Assembly: GCA_963771005.1 (NCBI GenBank)
Contig: CAVYRO010000003.1
Span: 938,313 to 1,002,312 of the forward strand
DNA length: 64,000 nt
Direction: 5' to 3'
DNA from: DASQZK01 sp963771005
Lineage (GTDB): Bacteria > Bacteroidota > Bacteroidia > Bacteroidales > GCA-2748055
The stretch's first letter is position 1. The number at the start of each line of letters is the position of its first letter. The translations under genes and the position numbers were made by a program. Shown in pieces: positions 55,201 through 63,300 of this stretch. Under the pieces are notes generated by a model, which was not told the origin of the DNA, ran no database searches, and saw nothing but the letters and a program-made list of their open reading frames with translations.

Positions 55201-55760
55201 AACAACGGCTTCAGTTTAGGTATTTCGGTGTTCTCTTTTTTGATGATGACACCGCGCTTATCCAGTTCGGAGAAGAGGTCGACGTTATGGAGTGTAAAGG
55301 CGAGAAAGGGATTGTTGTCTATTTCGGCTGACACCTTGTATATGACCGAGGCCAGGTGTTTACAGGGCACCGCCCAGTCGGGGCAGGAGCACTGCATCTT
55401 CAGGTCGGTCCACTGGCCCGGAAAGACTTTCAGTCCGAACTTCACGGCAAGAGGAAGAATATCCGGGTCCAGCTCACGGTTCAGCAGTTTGGAGATAATG
55501 ACCGGCCGGCGGGTTATTTCATGGAGGAAATCACCGAGTTCAGGATCGAAAAATGGCGGCATGATGATGTCGACCTTATAGGGTTGTTTCCGTGAACCGG
55601 CCACCCTGGCTGAGATATGATTGTTTTCGATTGAGATCTTTTCCACGGCTCCTTTGCGTGCATACGTGGCACCGCGGGGCAGGCGGTTACTGTAATCAAT
55701 ATTGGTCAATGAGTTCAGCCATTGCTCACCCCACCATGTTTTCCCAAAAGAAGAGACCAT
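52251..55760 (-). CDS. SNF2-family helicase with SWIM zinc finger
   Basis: 1169 residues from Met at 55760 (MVSSFGKTWWGEQWLNSL); a TTG further upstream would add 36 residues that run into a repeat. A SWIM zinc finger CSCPDWAVPCKHL is near residue 125. SNF2 motifs: Walker A VLADDMGLGKTLQVIAAVL near 730, VIDEAQNIKN near 820, ALSGTPVENRLSELWSI, LLFTQFTEMGRLLHHFI, and LSLKAAGTGLNLTAATHVIHYDLWWNPAVENQATDRAYRIGQKKNV. Common in Bacteroidota; remodels or translocates on DNA. The role in this context is unknown, though SNF2 helicases are frequent in defence islands. Confidence 0.93.
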   Translation of the reverse strand: MVSSFGKTWWGEQWLNSLTNIDYSNRLPRGATYARKGAVEKISIENNHISARVAGSRKQPYKVDIIMPPFFDPELGDFLHEITRRPVIISKLLNRELDPDILPLAVKFGLKVFPGQWTDLKMQCSCPDWAVPCKHLASVIYKVSAEIDNNPFLAFTLHNVDLFSELDKRGVIIKKENTEIPKLKPLFFGKDNVKKAYDPETAYRKLSFSGLTPLHELLTALLKPNPPFYISSATDFREKYSVHLNRVVKNTRRAATGKIPLPEFFSEAYAEEKMIGYHTANQVSVDDSLRAKISLNDQDLTVREFLQQLSQIQTSKTLDYQPSTASLHTTLHLALQLVANGAIVPQIVQLPDKKYLIRWLPAMLSKTVRNLVNELDDMLPPDVFIWQEKQRQRKVSKDRAVNLLSLFITEIVRLVSYSLDSDIFETLFFKHTSYLFNLPGEEALAGGIMTWLQKFYLTQGKFRPVILVEELKNEKFKLSISVKIPGKTQDEAIPLRNILTLEEYRHERFEVLQSMAQLSGFIDGLDGYINSPGEEEIVMDLRSFGPFLVQMIPAIQLMDISVMLPKSLNNILKPKASVKLKTRAGAKSYFRLDKLLDFEWQVALGDTLMGEEEFKKLLQRSEGLIRFKTGYIYVDKDDLLKLHNHFSQSRELSAFQMLRAALSGDYHGANVSLTDEVKQLIESLSGIDGVPVPEGLNAQLRPYQQRGYAWIYRNSQVGFGSVLADDMGLGKTLQVIAAVLKFKEDGLLEKEKILVVAPTGLITNWEAEIQKFAPSLKTAIYHGPQRDLDKLDGYDILLTSYGIARSDAARLGKEKWHALVIDEAQNIKNQNTGQTRAIKSIKSSNFIALSGTPVENRLSELWSIMDYSNRGILGSLKEFSETYGNPVEQLNDKETAAKLRKVTAPFLMRRMKTDKSIIADLPEKVEIDSFAALTGEQAGLYQKTLDKAMDEIEGITPTDQKSLFVRQGLVLQMILALKQICNHPTQFLKNGILDASLSGKTGLLFNKLDSIIESNEKVLLFTQFTEMGRLLHHFISERYGEEPLYYHGGCTLVQRKEMVEKFQTNHADKIFLLSLKAAGTGLNLTAATHVIHYDLWWNPAVENQATDRAYRIGQKKNVMVHRFITKNTFEEKINQMIQDKKALAEMTVSSGENWIGSLSNTELREIFGR

Positions 55761-55856
55761 CGTTAATGGATTTGGATTGATATTTTTCAGGGTAAAAGAA
55801 AAGAATTTTTCTGGAATACAGGAAGGGGGAGGCGTAATATTTCTGAACAGATTAAT

Positions 55857-55907
55857 TAGTGTTTGCAAGAAAACTCGACAACCCTTCGACTTCGCTCAGG
55901 GACCGGC
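55857..55907. repeat. Left half of palindromic repeat family B
   Basis: The stretch beginning TAGTGTTTGCAAGAAAACTC, followed by CGACTTCGCTCAGGGACCGG, equals the left arm of copy 3 (44952). The rest of the element is missing. It lies upstream of the SNF2 gene. After it, 55932-56008 holds tandem CTGAAACCATT/AACAACATGA units resembling family A. Confidence 0.8.
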
Positions 55908-56092
55908 CGCCAGCCACACATCAGGAATAATGATTCTGAAACCCTGAAACTATTCTGAAATCATTCTGAAACCATTCTGAAACAACATGAAACAACATGA
56001 AACAACTCCCCACCCCCCCGCTACCATTCCAACCCAAGCACTTAAACAATTCTGTCAATACTCCTCGATATTTCACGATATAATAACCAAAC

Positions 56093-56284
56093 ATGAACAG
56101 AACCCTCTTATTAGCCTTTGTAATCTTCTTTTACTAAACACTTTCGTTAGTGGACAGACACTGAGATACCCGCAGGGAGGTCGGGACCGGGTATTACAAT
56201 GTGCACCCTGCTAAGCGATTCCTTGATTTCAGGCGGCAATTCCTGGATATCGGGAATGACGTGATTGATGAGATTGAAAATTGA
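56093..56284 (+). pseudogene. Remnant of a small secreted protein gene
   Basis: An ATG at 56093 begins a signal peptide (MNRTLLLAFVIFF) that stops after 14 codons. A second frame continues with LLLNTFVSGQTLRYPQGG and a third with GTGYYNVHPAKRFLDFRRQF and DIGNDVIDEIEN, to TGA at 56282-56284. Read together these look like a single secreted protein broken by at least two frame changes. Identity unknown. Confidence 0.5.
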
Positions 56285-56333
56285 TGAAGAGTACATAACT
56301 TTATAGAGTTTTTAAAATTTAAATGAAAAAGTG

Positions 56334-56822
56334 ATGACTGAACAGGAAGATATGAGATGGGAGCAAAAATTTTCCAACTTTAATAAGGCATTGGGGAAAC
56401 TGTCTGAAGCCATCGAATATATTAAAAAGGAATTGAAAGGAAAAGAAGCAAATAGGGACGATGATCATGAAGATGTCCTGGATGATATAATAAAAGAAGG
56501 GTTAATTAAACGTTTTGAATATACGTATGAGTTGGCCTGGAATGTGATGAAAGACTATGCTTTTTACCAGGGAATTTCAGATATAGGAGGTTCAAGAGAT
56601 GCTATTAGATATGCAGTCTCTACGGAACTTGTTGATGATGGAGATACTTGGATGACTATGATCAATAGCCGAATCAAAACATCCCATACTTATAATGAAG
56701 AAACAGCGAATGAAATATTTACGAAAATAATTGAGGAGTATCATTCTTTATTTTTGAAATTCCAGGAAGTAATGGAAGGTAAAAGAACCGGGGAACAGAC
56801 GAGATTATTTGATGAAGAATAA
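56334..56822 (+). CDS. hepT: HepT-like HEPN toxin (nucleotidyltransferase substrate-binding-type protein)
   Basis: About 162 residues beginning MTEQEDMRWEQKF; ATG codons at 56331 and 56334 are both possible. The HI0074-type HEPN fold is seen in FSNFNKALGKLSEAIEYIKK and RFEYTYELAWNVMKDY, and the RNase-like RxxxxH motif in SRIKTSHTYNEETA (Arg and His five positions apart). It overlaps the next gene by one base. HepT proteins are RNA-directed toxins inhibited by AMPylation or adenylation from MntA-like partners. Confidence 0.9.
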   Translation: MTEQEDMRWEQKFSNFNKALGKLSEAIEYIKKELKGKEANRDDDHEDVLDDIIKEGLIKRFEYTYELAWNVMKDYAFYQGISDIGGSRDAIRYAVSTELVDDGDTWMTMINSRIKTSHTYNEETANEIFTKIIEEYHSLFLKFQEVMEGKRTGEQTRLFDEE

Positions 56823-57124
56823 TGCACGGGTTAAAAGACATACATATAGAAAAACTGAAATCGGTATTTGCTAACTGTTCAGATATCGACAAAGCAATTC
56901 TTTACGGGTCCCGTGCTAAAGGTAATTATCGGGAAGGCTCAGATATCGATATATCCCTTGTTGGGAGTAATTTAAATTTACATACCCTTCTAAGAATTGA
57001 GAATGAACTTGACGACTTACTATTGCCTTACAATATCGATGTTTCAATAGTTGAAAAAATTGAAAATCAAGATTTAATTGAGCATATCAATAGGGTGGGT
57101 GTGGTAATTTATATGAAACAGTGA
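56822..57124 (+). CDS. mntA: MntA-like minimal nucleotidyltransferase antitoxin
   Basis: 100 residues. Catalytic motif ILYGSRAKGNYREGSDIDISL, with G29-S30 and metal-binding D41 and D43; a third acid is expected in YNIDVSIVEKI. It neutralises HepT by nucleotidylating it. Coding sequences overlap (56822), consistent with translational coupling in a toxin-antitoxin operon. Confidence 0.92.
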   Translation: MHGLKDIHIEKLKSVFANCSDIDKAILYGSRAKGNYREGSDIDISLVGSNLNLHTLLRIENELDDLLLPYNIDVSIVEKIENQDLIEHINRVGVVIYMKQ

Positions 57125-57675
57125 GTCTGTTCAGAAAACGGTATCGTTTGTCAGCCCTCCGCTCTTCCCGTCTCCCATCTCCCGTTTCCCGTCTCTGATT
57201 ACCGACTGCGTCCCGCGTAGCCATAGCAGAGCGGGAATACCTGCCGTATCCTGCGTAGCTTGCGCCACCGCTGTAGCTTAGGTGGTACGCGGTAAGCGGA
57301 GCGGGATTGCCGGCTACCGCTGGTGTCCGTCGGGTCAGGTTAATTGAAGTGCTATTTGAAGAAAGCAGTGGGGTTGGGAGTAAGGTCATGGAGGAAGCGC
57401 TTTAAGAAAACCGTATACAAACTTTTACCGAAAGTCTCATTATAAAGCGAAACACCCCAATGAGGGCTTTTCTTTTTTGTTGATGAGTTGGATGATCACC
57501 GGTATCACCCGGTAATTGGGCAAAATGTTTTTTTTTGTCTAACAAATTCCTGAACTTCGGAAATATTTTTTATGTCGGTATAACCCTGACAGAAATCGGG
57601 GTGCGACTTCTAGATTTTTTTGGATTACTTGTAGAGGCTTTTAACAATTACACTTTTATTTTGTGATCAGTTCCT
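57125..57675. other. Intergenic region with no recognised gene
   Basis: The left part (57130-57400) is GC-rich, with phrases such as GCGTAGCCATAGCAGAGCGG and AAGCGGAGCGGG. The right part is AT-rich and leads to the ketoacyl synthase gene. A weak CTCATT/AATGAG stem followed by GGGCTTTTCTTTTTT (57438-57480) could be a plus-strand terminator. No gene is supported. Confidence 0.5.
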
Positions 57676-58761
57676 ATGGAGAGAACCATTTATAGTATCA
57701 TAACAGGTACCGGAAAATATGTACCATCAGTGCGTGTTAAAAACGAAGATTTCCTTAACAACGAATTTTATGATTCAAGCGGGAAGAAGCTCGGGAAAAC
57801 GAATCAGGACATCATCGATAAGTTCCTGGAAATTACCACTATCAAAGAGAGAAGGTACGTCACAGACGATTTGGTGACCTCTGATATAGCTTTTTTTGCA
57901 GCGAGGGAGGCTATTACATCCGCAAAAATTGATGGTGAAGATTTAGATTATATCATCGTTGCCCATAATTTTGGCGATGTAAGCAGCAAAAACAGGAGGA
58001 TTGATACCGTGCCCAGTATAGCCGCCAGGGTGAAATACAAATTAGAAATACAAAATCCGGATACGATCGCTTACGATCTGCCGTTTGGTTGTCCGGGTTG
58101 GTTACAAGGTTTAATTCAGGCTGATTATTTCATAAAATCGGGAGATGCAAAAAAAATACTCGTGATCGGGGCTGAGACCTTATCAAGGGTATATGATCCA
58201 CACGACAGGGATGGGATGCTTTATGCCGATGGTGCGGGAGCTGTCATTTTGGAGGCTGTCAAAAGTGACAAGCCCGTTGGAATCCTGGCGCACAAAACCC
58301 GATCCGACACCCTTCAGTACTCCAGGATGTTGTATATGGACAAATCGTTCAAACCGGGCGGTGCGGATAAAGCTGATCTTTATTTGAAGATGAATGGACG
58401 GAAACTCTATCAATATGCCCTTGAACGCGTGCCACAGGCCATCAAAGATTGCCTGGAAAAGAGCAATACCGGTATCGGGGATATTAAAAAAGTACTCATT
58501 CACCAGGCAAACGGGAAGATGGATGATGCCATAATTAAGCGACTTTACGGGCTGTATGAAATTACGGACTTACCCGAAGACATAATGCCAATGACCATCT
58601 CATGGCTCGGCAATACCTCCGTTGCTACATTGCCAACACTACTTGACTTTATTGTCAGAGGCCAGTTAAAACCGCACAGCTTAAATAAAGATGACACCAT
58701 TGTTTTTGCTTCTGTAGGAGCGGGCATGAATATCAATGCTATTGTCTACAAGCTGATATAA
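57676..58761 (+). CDS. 3-oxoacyl-ACP synthase III (KAS III / FabH-like)
   Basis: 361 residues. The catalytic triad is visible: Cys139 in DLPFGCPGWLQGL, His276 in VLIHQANGKMDD and Asn313 in SWLGNTSVATLP. GDGAGAVILE-type loop DGAGAVILEAV is near 187. Length and motifs fit beta-ketoacyl-ACP synthase III, which condenses acyl-CoA with malonyl-ACP. It stands alone, without other fatty acid or polyketide genes, so it may be a specialised member (initiating a modified lipid) rather than the housekeeping FabH. Confidence 0.93.
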   Translation: MERTIYSIITGTGKYVPSVRVKNEDFLNNEFYDSSGKKLGKTNQDIIDKFLEITTIKERRYVTDDLVTSDIAFFAAREAITSAKIDGEDLDYIIVAHNFGDVSSKNRRIDTVPSIAARVKYKLEIQNPDTIAYDLPFGCPGWLQGLIQADYFIKSGDAKKILVIGAETLSRVYDPHDRDGMLYADGAGAVILEAVKSDKPVGILAHKTRSDTLQYSRMLYMDKSFKPGGADKADLYLKMNGRKLYQYALERVPQAIKDCLEKSNTGIGDIKKVLIHQANGKMDDAIIKRLYGLYEITDLPEDIMPMTISWLGNTSVATLPTLLDFIVRGQLKPHSLNKDDTIVFASVGAGMNINAIVYKLI

Positions 58762-58927
58762 ATCGCCGGATTGAAATTTCAGCGGATCATTTTTCGTCAG
58801 GAACGAGTGTCCGTTTTGGGAAAGAATATGCAACCATGAATACTGCATGAAAATGTGGTTGGTCAAACATATAGATCCCTGCAAAGTTTGTTGAACGGAT
58901 ATTGTCGTTGGTGCTGTATAGGCTGAT

Positions 58928-58964
58928 AAACCTGACAGGTTTTCAAAACCTGTCAGGTTTTGCG
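58928..58964 (+). terminator. Perfect palindrome, probable terminator
   Basis: AAACCTGACAGGTTTT (58928-58943) and AAAACCTGTCAGGTTT (58945-58960) form a perfect 16-bp stem around a single base, followed by TGCG. It lies about 165 bases after the ketoacyl synthase stop. Palindromes of this CCTGACAGG type are dispersed in many Bacteroidota genomes. Confidence 0.55.
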
Positions 58965-59093
58965 TTGAATGAAATACCGGCAGAAGTGCCGTTAACGGGA
59001 TTTAATAGGGTGTCCGGGAGACGTGTCCGGGGGCTCGTCTCTAAAATAATTCGAATGCAGGGAAGAATTGAGAAATTGCATTATTCCATATAG

Positions 59094-59372
59094 AAGAACA
59101 TTCAACCTGGATCTCAATATAGTTACACCCGGCAGTATTTATTATCAAATGATATCGACAGGATAATTATCAGGACCAACTTAGAAATTCAATGATTGAA
59201 AATTCAGGCGCCGGACGGTGTTGAAAATCCGGAATGTTTTATAAAATTTGAGAAGCTAGCAACCCTGTTTCCCCAGAATGAACTTAATTGGGGAAATGGG
59301 AATTATGAGCTTACAATAACAAATACAGACAATCTGGAATACATTATGAGTTTAGCAAAACAAGCATTATAA
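59094..59372 (+). pseudogene. Decayed coding remnant upstream of the abi gene
   Basis: A plus-strand frame without a start reads NIQPGSQYSYTRQYLLSND and RIIIRTNLEIQ, is interrupted by TGA at 59193-59195, then continues with APDGVENPECFIKFEKLATL and NWGNGNYELTITNTDNLEYI to TAA at 59370. Codon use is protein-like on both sides of the stop. No family recognised. It is probably the tail of a gene lost when this locus was rearranged. Confidence 0.5.
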
Positions 59373-59409
59373 AACCAATGAAGATTCCATAAATTGCAGA
59401 TTCTTATCC

Positions 59410-59436
59410 TTTGTATCACACAATTGTGTATATTTG
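59410..59436 (+). promoter_or_regulatory. Putative abi promoter with embedded palindrome
   Basis: TTTG (59410-59413) is followed after 15 bases by TATATTTG (59429-59436), a TAnnTTTG match. The spacer between contains ACACAATTGTGT, a perfect 12-bp palindrome that could be an operator overlapping the promoter. The abi start codon is about 70 bases downstream. Confidence 0.45.
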
Positions 59437-59504
59437 CAACAACATGCTTACCCCGCTTCCCGTCAGATCAGCGCGCTCAGGGTAAGCGTTTTATTTTTAT
59501 ACCC

Positions 59505-60344
59505 ATGACAAAAGCAGCTTACAAAAAAGCAGCACTCACCTACCAACAGCAGCTCGAACAATTAAAAGAACGCGGTTTACACATCCCTGATGAAGATTAT
59601 TTTCTTCATCTGCTGGAAGTAAAAAGTTACTACCGCCTCAGCGGTTACTGGTATCCGCTCCTGGAAGACAAAGAAAATCACCGGTTCAAAAAAGGAGCAT
59701 CTTTCGATACAGCCTATAAAATTTATTGTTTCGACCGGGAGCTCCGTCATTTTGTAATGGCAGAACTCGAAAAAATTGAAGTAGCAATCCGGGCCAAAAT
59801 GATTTACATTCTCTCCCATCAACACGGTCCGTTTTGGTATCTGAAACCGGAATTGTTCAGAAACAGTGTAAGACACCAACAACTCCTCGATAAACTGGAA
59901 CAAGAATACCTTCGAAGCGATGAGGAATTTATCCTGGCATTTCGTAAAAAATACACCAACCCGATGCCTCCAAGTTGGATGATGCTGGAAATAACGTCCT
60001 TCGGCTCACTTTCAGTAATGTACAGCAACCTGAATCCCGGCAGGGAAAAACGCGAAATTGCCAATACTTTTGGCCTTGCCGATAAAGTTTTTTCGTCGTG
60101 GCTGCACAGCATTGTTTATTTACGGAATATATGTGCTCACCATGCCCGTTTATGGAATCGTGTAATGAGCATTCAACCGCTGATACCACGCAAACCCCGC
60201 CATGAATGGATTGACGGCAAATCCGTTGAAAACGCTACAACCTATTACATTTTATCGATGTTGGTTTATCTCATGAATCGGATAAAGTATGAAAATGATG
60301 TAGTGGAACGATTTAAATCACTAGTTCCAGTATGGTGCGATTGA
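59505..60344 (+). CDS. Abi-family (Abi_2/AbiD/AbiF-like) HEPN protein ending inside a CRISPR repeat
   Basis: 279 residues from ATG 59505 (MTKAAYKKAALTY); an upstream frame start at 59394 would overlap the promoter and adds a non-homologous stretch. Family features include YKIYCFDRELRHFVMAELEKIEVAIRAKMIYIL, the HEPN ribonuclease motif RNICAHHARLWNR (RxxxxH, residues 207-212) and ending segments MLVYLMNRIKY. A second RxxxxH (RNSVRH, 119-124) may be coincidental. Abi_2 proteins act in phage abortive infection as HEPN RNases. The final codons VPVWCD-stop are encoded by the CRISPR terminal repeat, so the C-terminus is set by that repeat. Confidence 0.9.
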   Translation: MTKAAYKKAALTYQQQLEQLKERGLHIPDEDYFLHLLEVKSYYRLSGYWYPLLEDKENHRFKKGASFDTAYKIYCFDRELRHFVMAELEKIEVAIRAKMIYILSHQHGPFWYLKPELFRNSVRHQQLLDKLEQEYLRSDEEFILAFRKKYTNPMPPSWMMLEITSFGSLSVMYSNLNPGREKREIANTFGLADKVFSSWLHSIVYLRNICAHHARLWNRVMSIQPLIPRKPRHEWIDGKSVENATTYYILSMLVYLMNRIKYENDVVERFKSLVPVWCD

Positions 60345-63300
60345 GGGTTTTCATAGATCTTCCCGGCCACCTCGGATAGAAATATTTCAATTCCAGTATG
60401 GTGCGATTGAGGGACCGCTGATTTTTCCTGAAATGTAGATAAGCATGTTTATTTCAATTCCAGTATGGTGCGATTGAGGGTCGGACAATGGATTTAACTT
60501 CTTTGTCCTCTGAGGAAAATTTCAATTCCAGTATGGTGCGATTGAGGGATTAGCATAAGTAAATAAGGTGAAATCATCGATAACTAATATTTCAATTCCA
60601 GTATGGTGCGATTGAGGGTTGAGATGGAAACGCACAGGCGTAAAGTCGTTATGTTATTTCAATTCCAGTATGGTGCGATTGAGGGTAGCGATTTGGTTAC
60701 TGATAGTCGGAAGATTACTCGATATTTCAATTCCAGTATGGTGCGATTGAGGGCGTCTAATTATATTATGTCCACTAGTCATGTCTTAATTTCAATTCCA
60801 GTATGGTGCGATTGAGGGTATTAAGCTTAACTGTCAGATACAACATTTCAATGTATTTCAATTCCAGTATGGTGCGATTGAGGGAATATGATTTTGTAGC
60901 TCAGAATGTCTACGTTGACTATTTCAATTCCAGTATGGTGCGATTGAGGGAATACATGATATCGAATTACTCGAATGTATTAATATATTTCAATTCCAGT
61001 ATGGTGCGATTGAGGGAGTACTATGCAAATGCTTGACACTGATTACAATTCATATTTCAATTCCAGTATGGTGCGATTGAGGGCATCTAATGCATACTGA
61101 TAATTGACACGAGTATATCATTATTTCAATTCCAGTATGGTGCGATTGAGGGTAGGAACTGTCGCCTTCATGAGATTGTAATGATATGATTATTTCAATT
61201 CCAGTATGGTGCGATTAGAGGGTATCCGAAAAACGACTCTTACGAAATCTATCTCAATTTCAATTCCAGTATGGTGCGATTGAGGGTAAGATCCGAATCA
61301 ATGCAGACATTATCATGATCGATATTTCAATTCCAGTATGGTGCGATTGAGGGAATCGCGAATCTGATCATCATGCGTATAAGATCACGAATTTCAATTC
61401 CAGTATGGTGCGATTGAGGGCTAGCAATTCTCAGTATCTGCACAACTGCTTATCAAATTTCAATTCCAGTATGGTGCGATTGAGGGTGTGAAGATGTCAA
61501 TTACATGATCTGATACATTCAATTTCAATTCCAGTATGGTGCGATTGAGGGTTAGATGTTACGATGATCCATCAATCCTATAATTATTTCAATTCCAGTA
61601 TGGTGCGATTGAGGGTCACTACTGCCTGAGTCTGTGCTGTGATATACTTGTATTTCAATTCCAGTATGGTGCGATTGAGGGTATTGCAGATAGGCTCAAT
61701 CTACCTTGTCAGCATGTATTTCAATTCCAGTATGGTGCGATTGAGGGCATGTACTTTACCTAATGACAGTCTTAGGTTTACTTATTTCAATTCCAGTATG
61801 GTGCGATTGAGGGTATCGATGAACAGCAGATGCCGATAATTATGCTCAATTTCAATTCCAGTATGGTGCGATTGAGGGTAAAGTAACATTTCGGTCATCA
61901 ATAATTGTTGAAATTTCAATTCCAGTATGGTGCGATTGAGGGCGCTAGCTGGAATGTATTACCTGTACCAGCATCATAATTTCAATTCCAGTATGGTGCG
62001 ATTGAGGGGATGATCCATTGACTAACCGCGGCATCGAGTATCCTATATTTCAATTCCAGTATGGTGCGATTGAGGGAGTGAGCTCATCCTAAGCATTGCC
62101 AATTCATGATAATGATTTCAATTCCAGTATGGTGCGATTGAGGGCGATTGGCAGTTCAAACAATTGCTCATGGCAATAATTTCAATTCCAGTATGGTGCG
62201 ATTGAGGGATCTGCTGCAGGTCAGAAATGAACTATTGACGCATTACAATTTCAATTCCAGTATGGTGCGATTGAGGGTGATCAACGTATGCATTATTGCT
62301 GATGGTCAAATCAAATTTCAATTCCAGTATGGTGCGATTGAGGGGATTCTTAGATTGCAATACTTATGTACTGTAAATACAATTTCAATTCCAGTATGGT
62401 GCGATTAGAGGTACCGTGACAGATCAATATGCAAAGCAGATCATTCGATATTTCAATTCCAGTATGGTGCGATTAAGGAGTCAGACTTATGGTCTTCACT
62501 GATCAATGCTATACTTATTTCAATTCCAGTATGGTGCGATTAAGGGTATGCAGAACATGATCAGTGTTGATCCAGATGTATAGTCAATTTCAATTCCAGT
62601 ATGGTGCGATTAGAGGCATTAGTGTCACAATCTGCCAGTCACTTATAAATTTCAATTCCAGTATGGTGCGATTAAGGGCATGATCTTAGTCAATTCATGA
62701 GCATTGATTACTATTTCAATTCCAGTATGGTGCGATTAGAGGGTATTTCCTGGGCAACGTTGACACGATGGAGATGCTTATTTCAATTCCAGTATGGTGC
62801 GATTGAGGAGTTATATACTGCCTGATTTGTCATAATCGATATACACAATTTCAATTCCAGTATGGTGCGATTGAGGGAAGTGCAGCTCTTAGACACTTAC
62901 AGGCGTAGTATAAATTTCAATTCCAGTATGGTGCGATTAGAGTGCATGATCTCTGATTCAATGCATAAGATTTCTGTCATTTCAATTCCAGTATGGTGCG
63001 ATTGAGGCCAGTATCTGTCAATCCATTGGATATCATCAGACTTATTTCAATTCCAGTATGGTGCGATTAGGGTGAACGACGAATAAAGCCTGCGTTAACC
63101 TCATATAATTTCAATTCCAGTATGGTGCGATTAAGGGACTATAATCAATGGCATTGAAAACCATACACTAATAATTTCAATTCCAGTATGGTGCGATTGA
63201 GGGCAGGTCACTCTGCATGCCACTAAACGACCTTAATATAATTTCAATTCCAGTATGGTGCGATTGAGAGGAATGCATGGGCATTTGTGGCTATAAAATA

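Noticed and set aside
57087..57389. Minus-strand frame of 100 residues in the GC-rich stretch
   Set aside because: Pro/Ser/Arg-rich with no motifs, and overlaps the mntA 3' end; no support as a gene.
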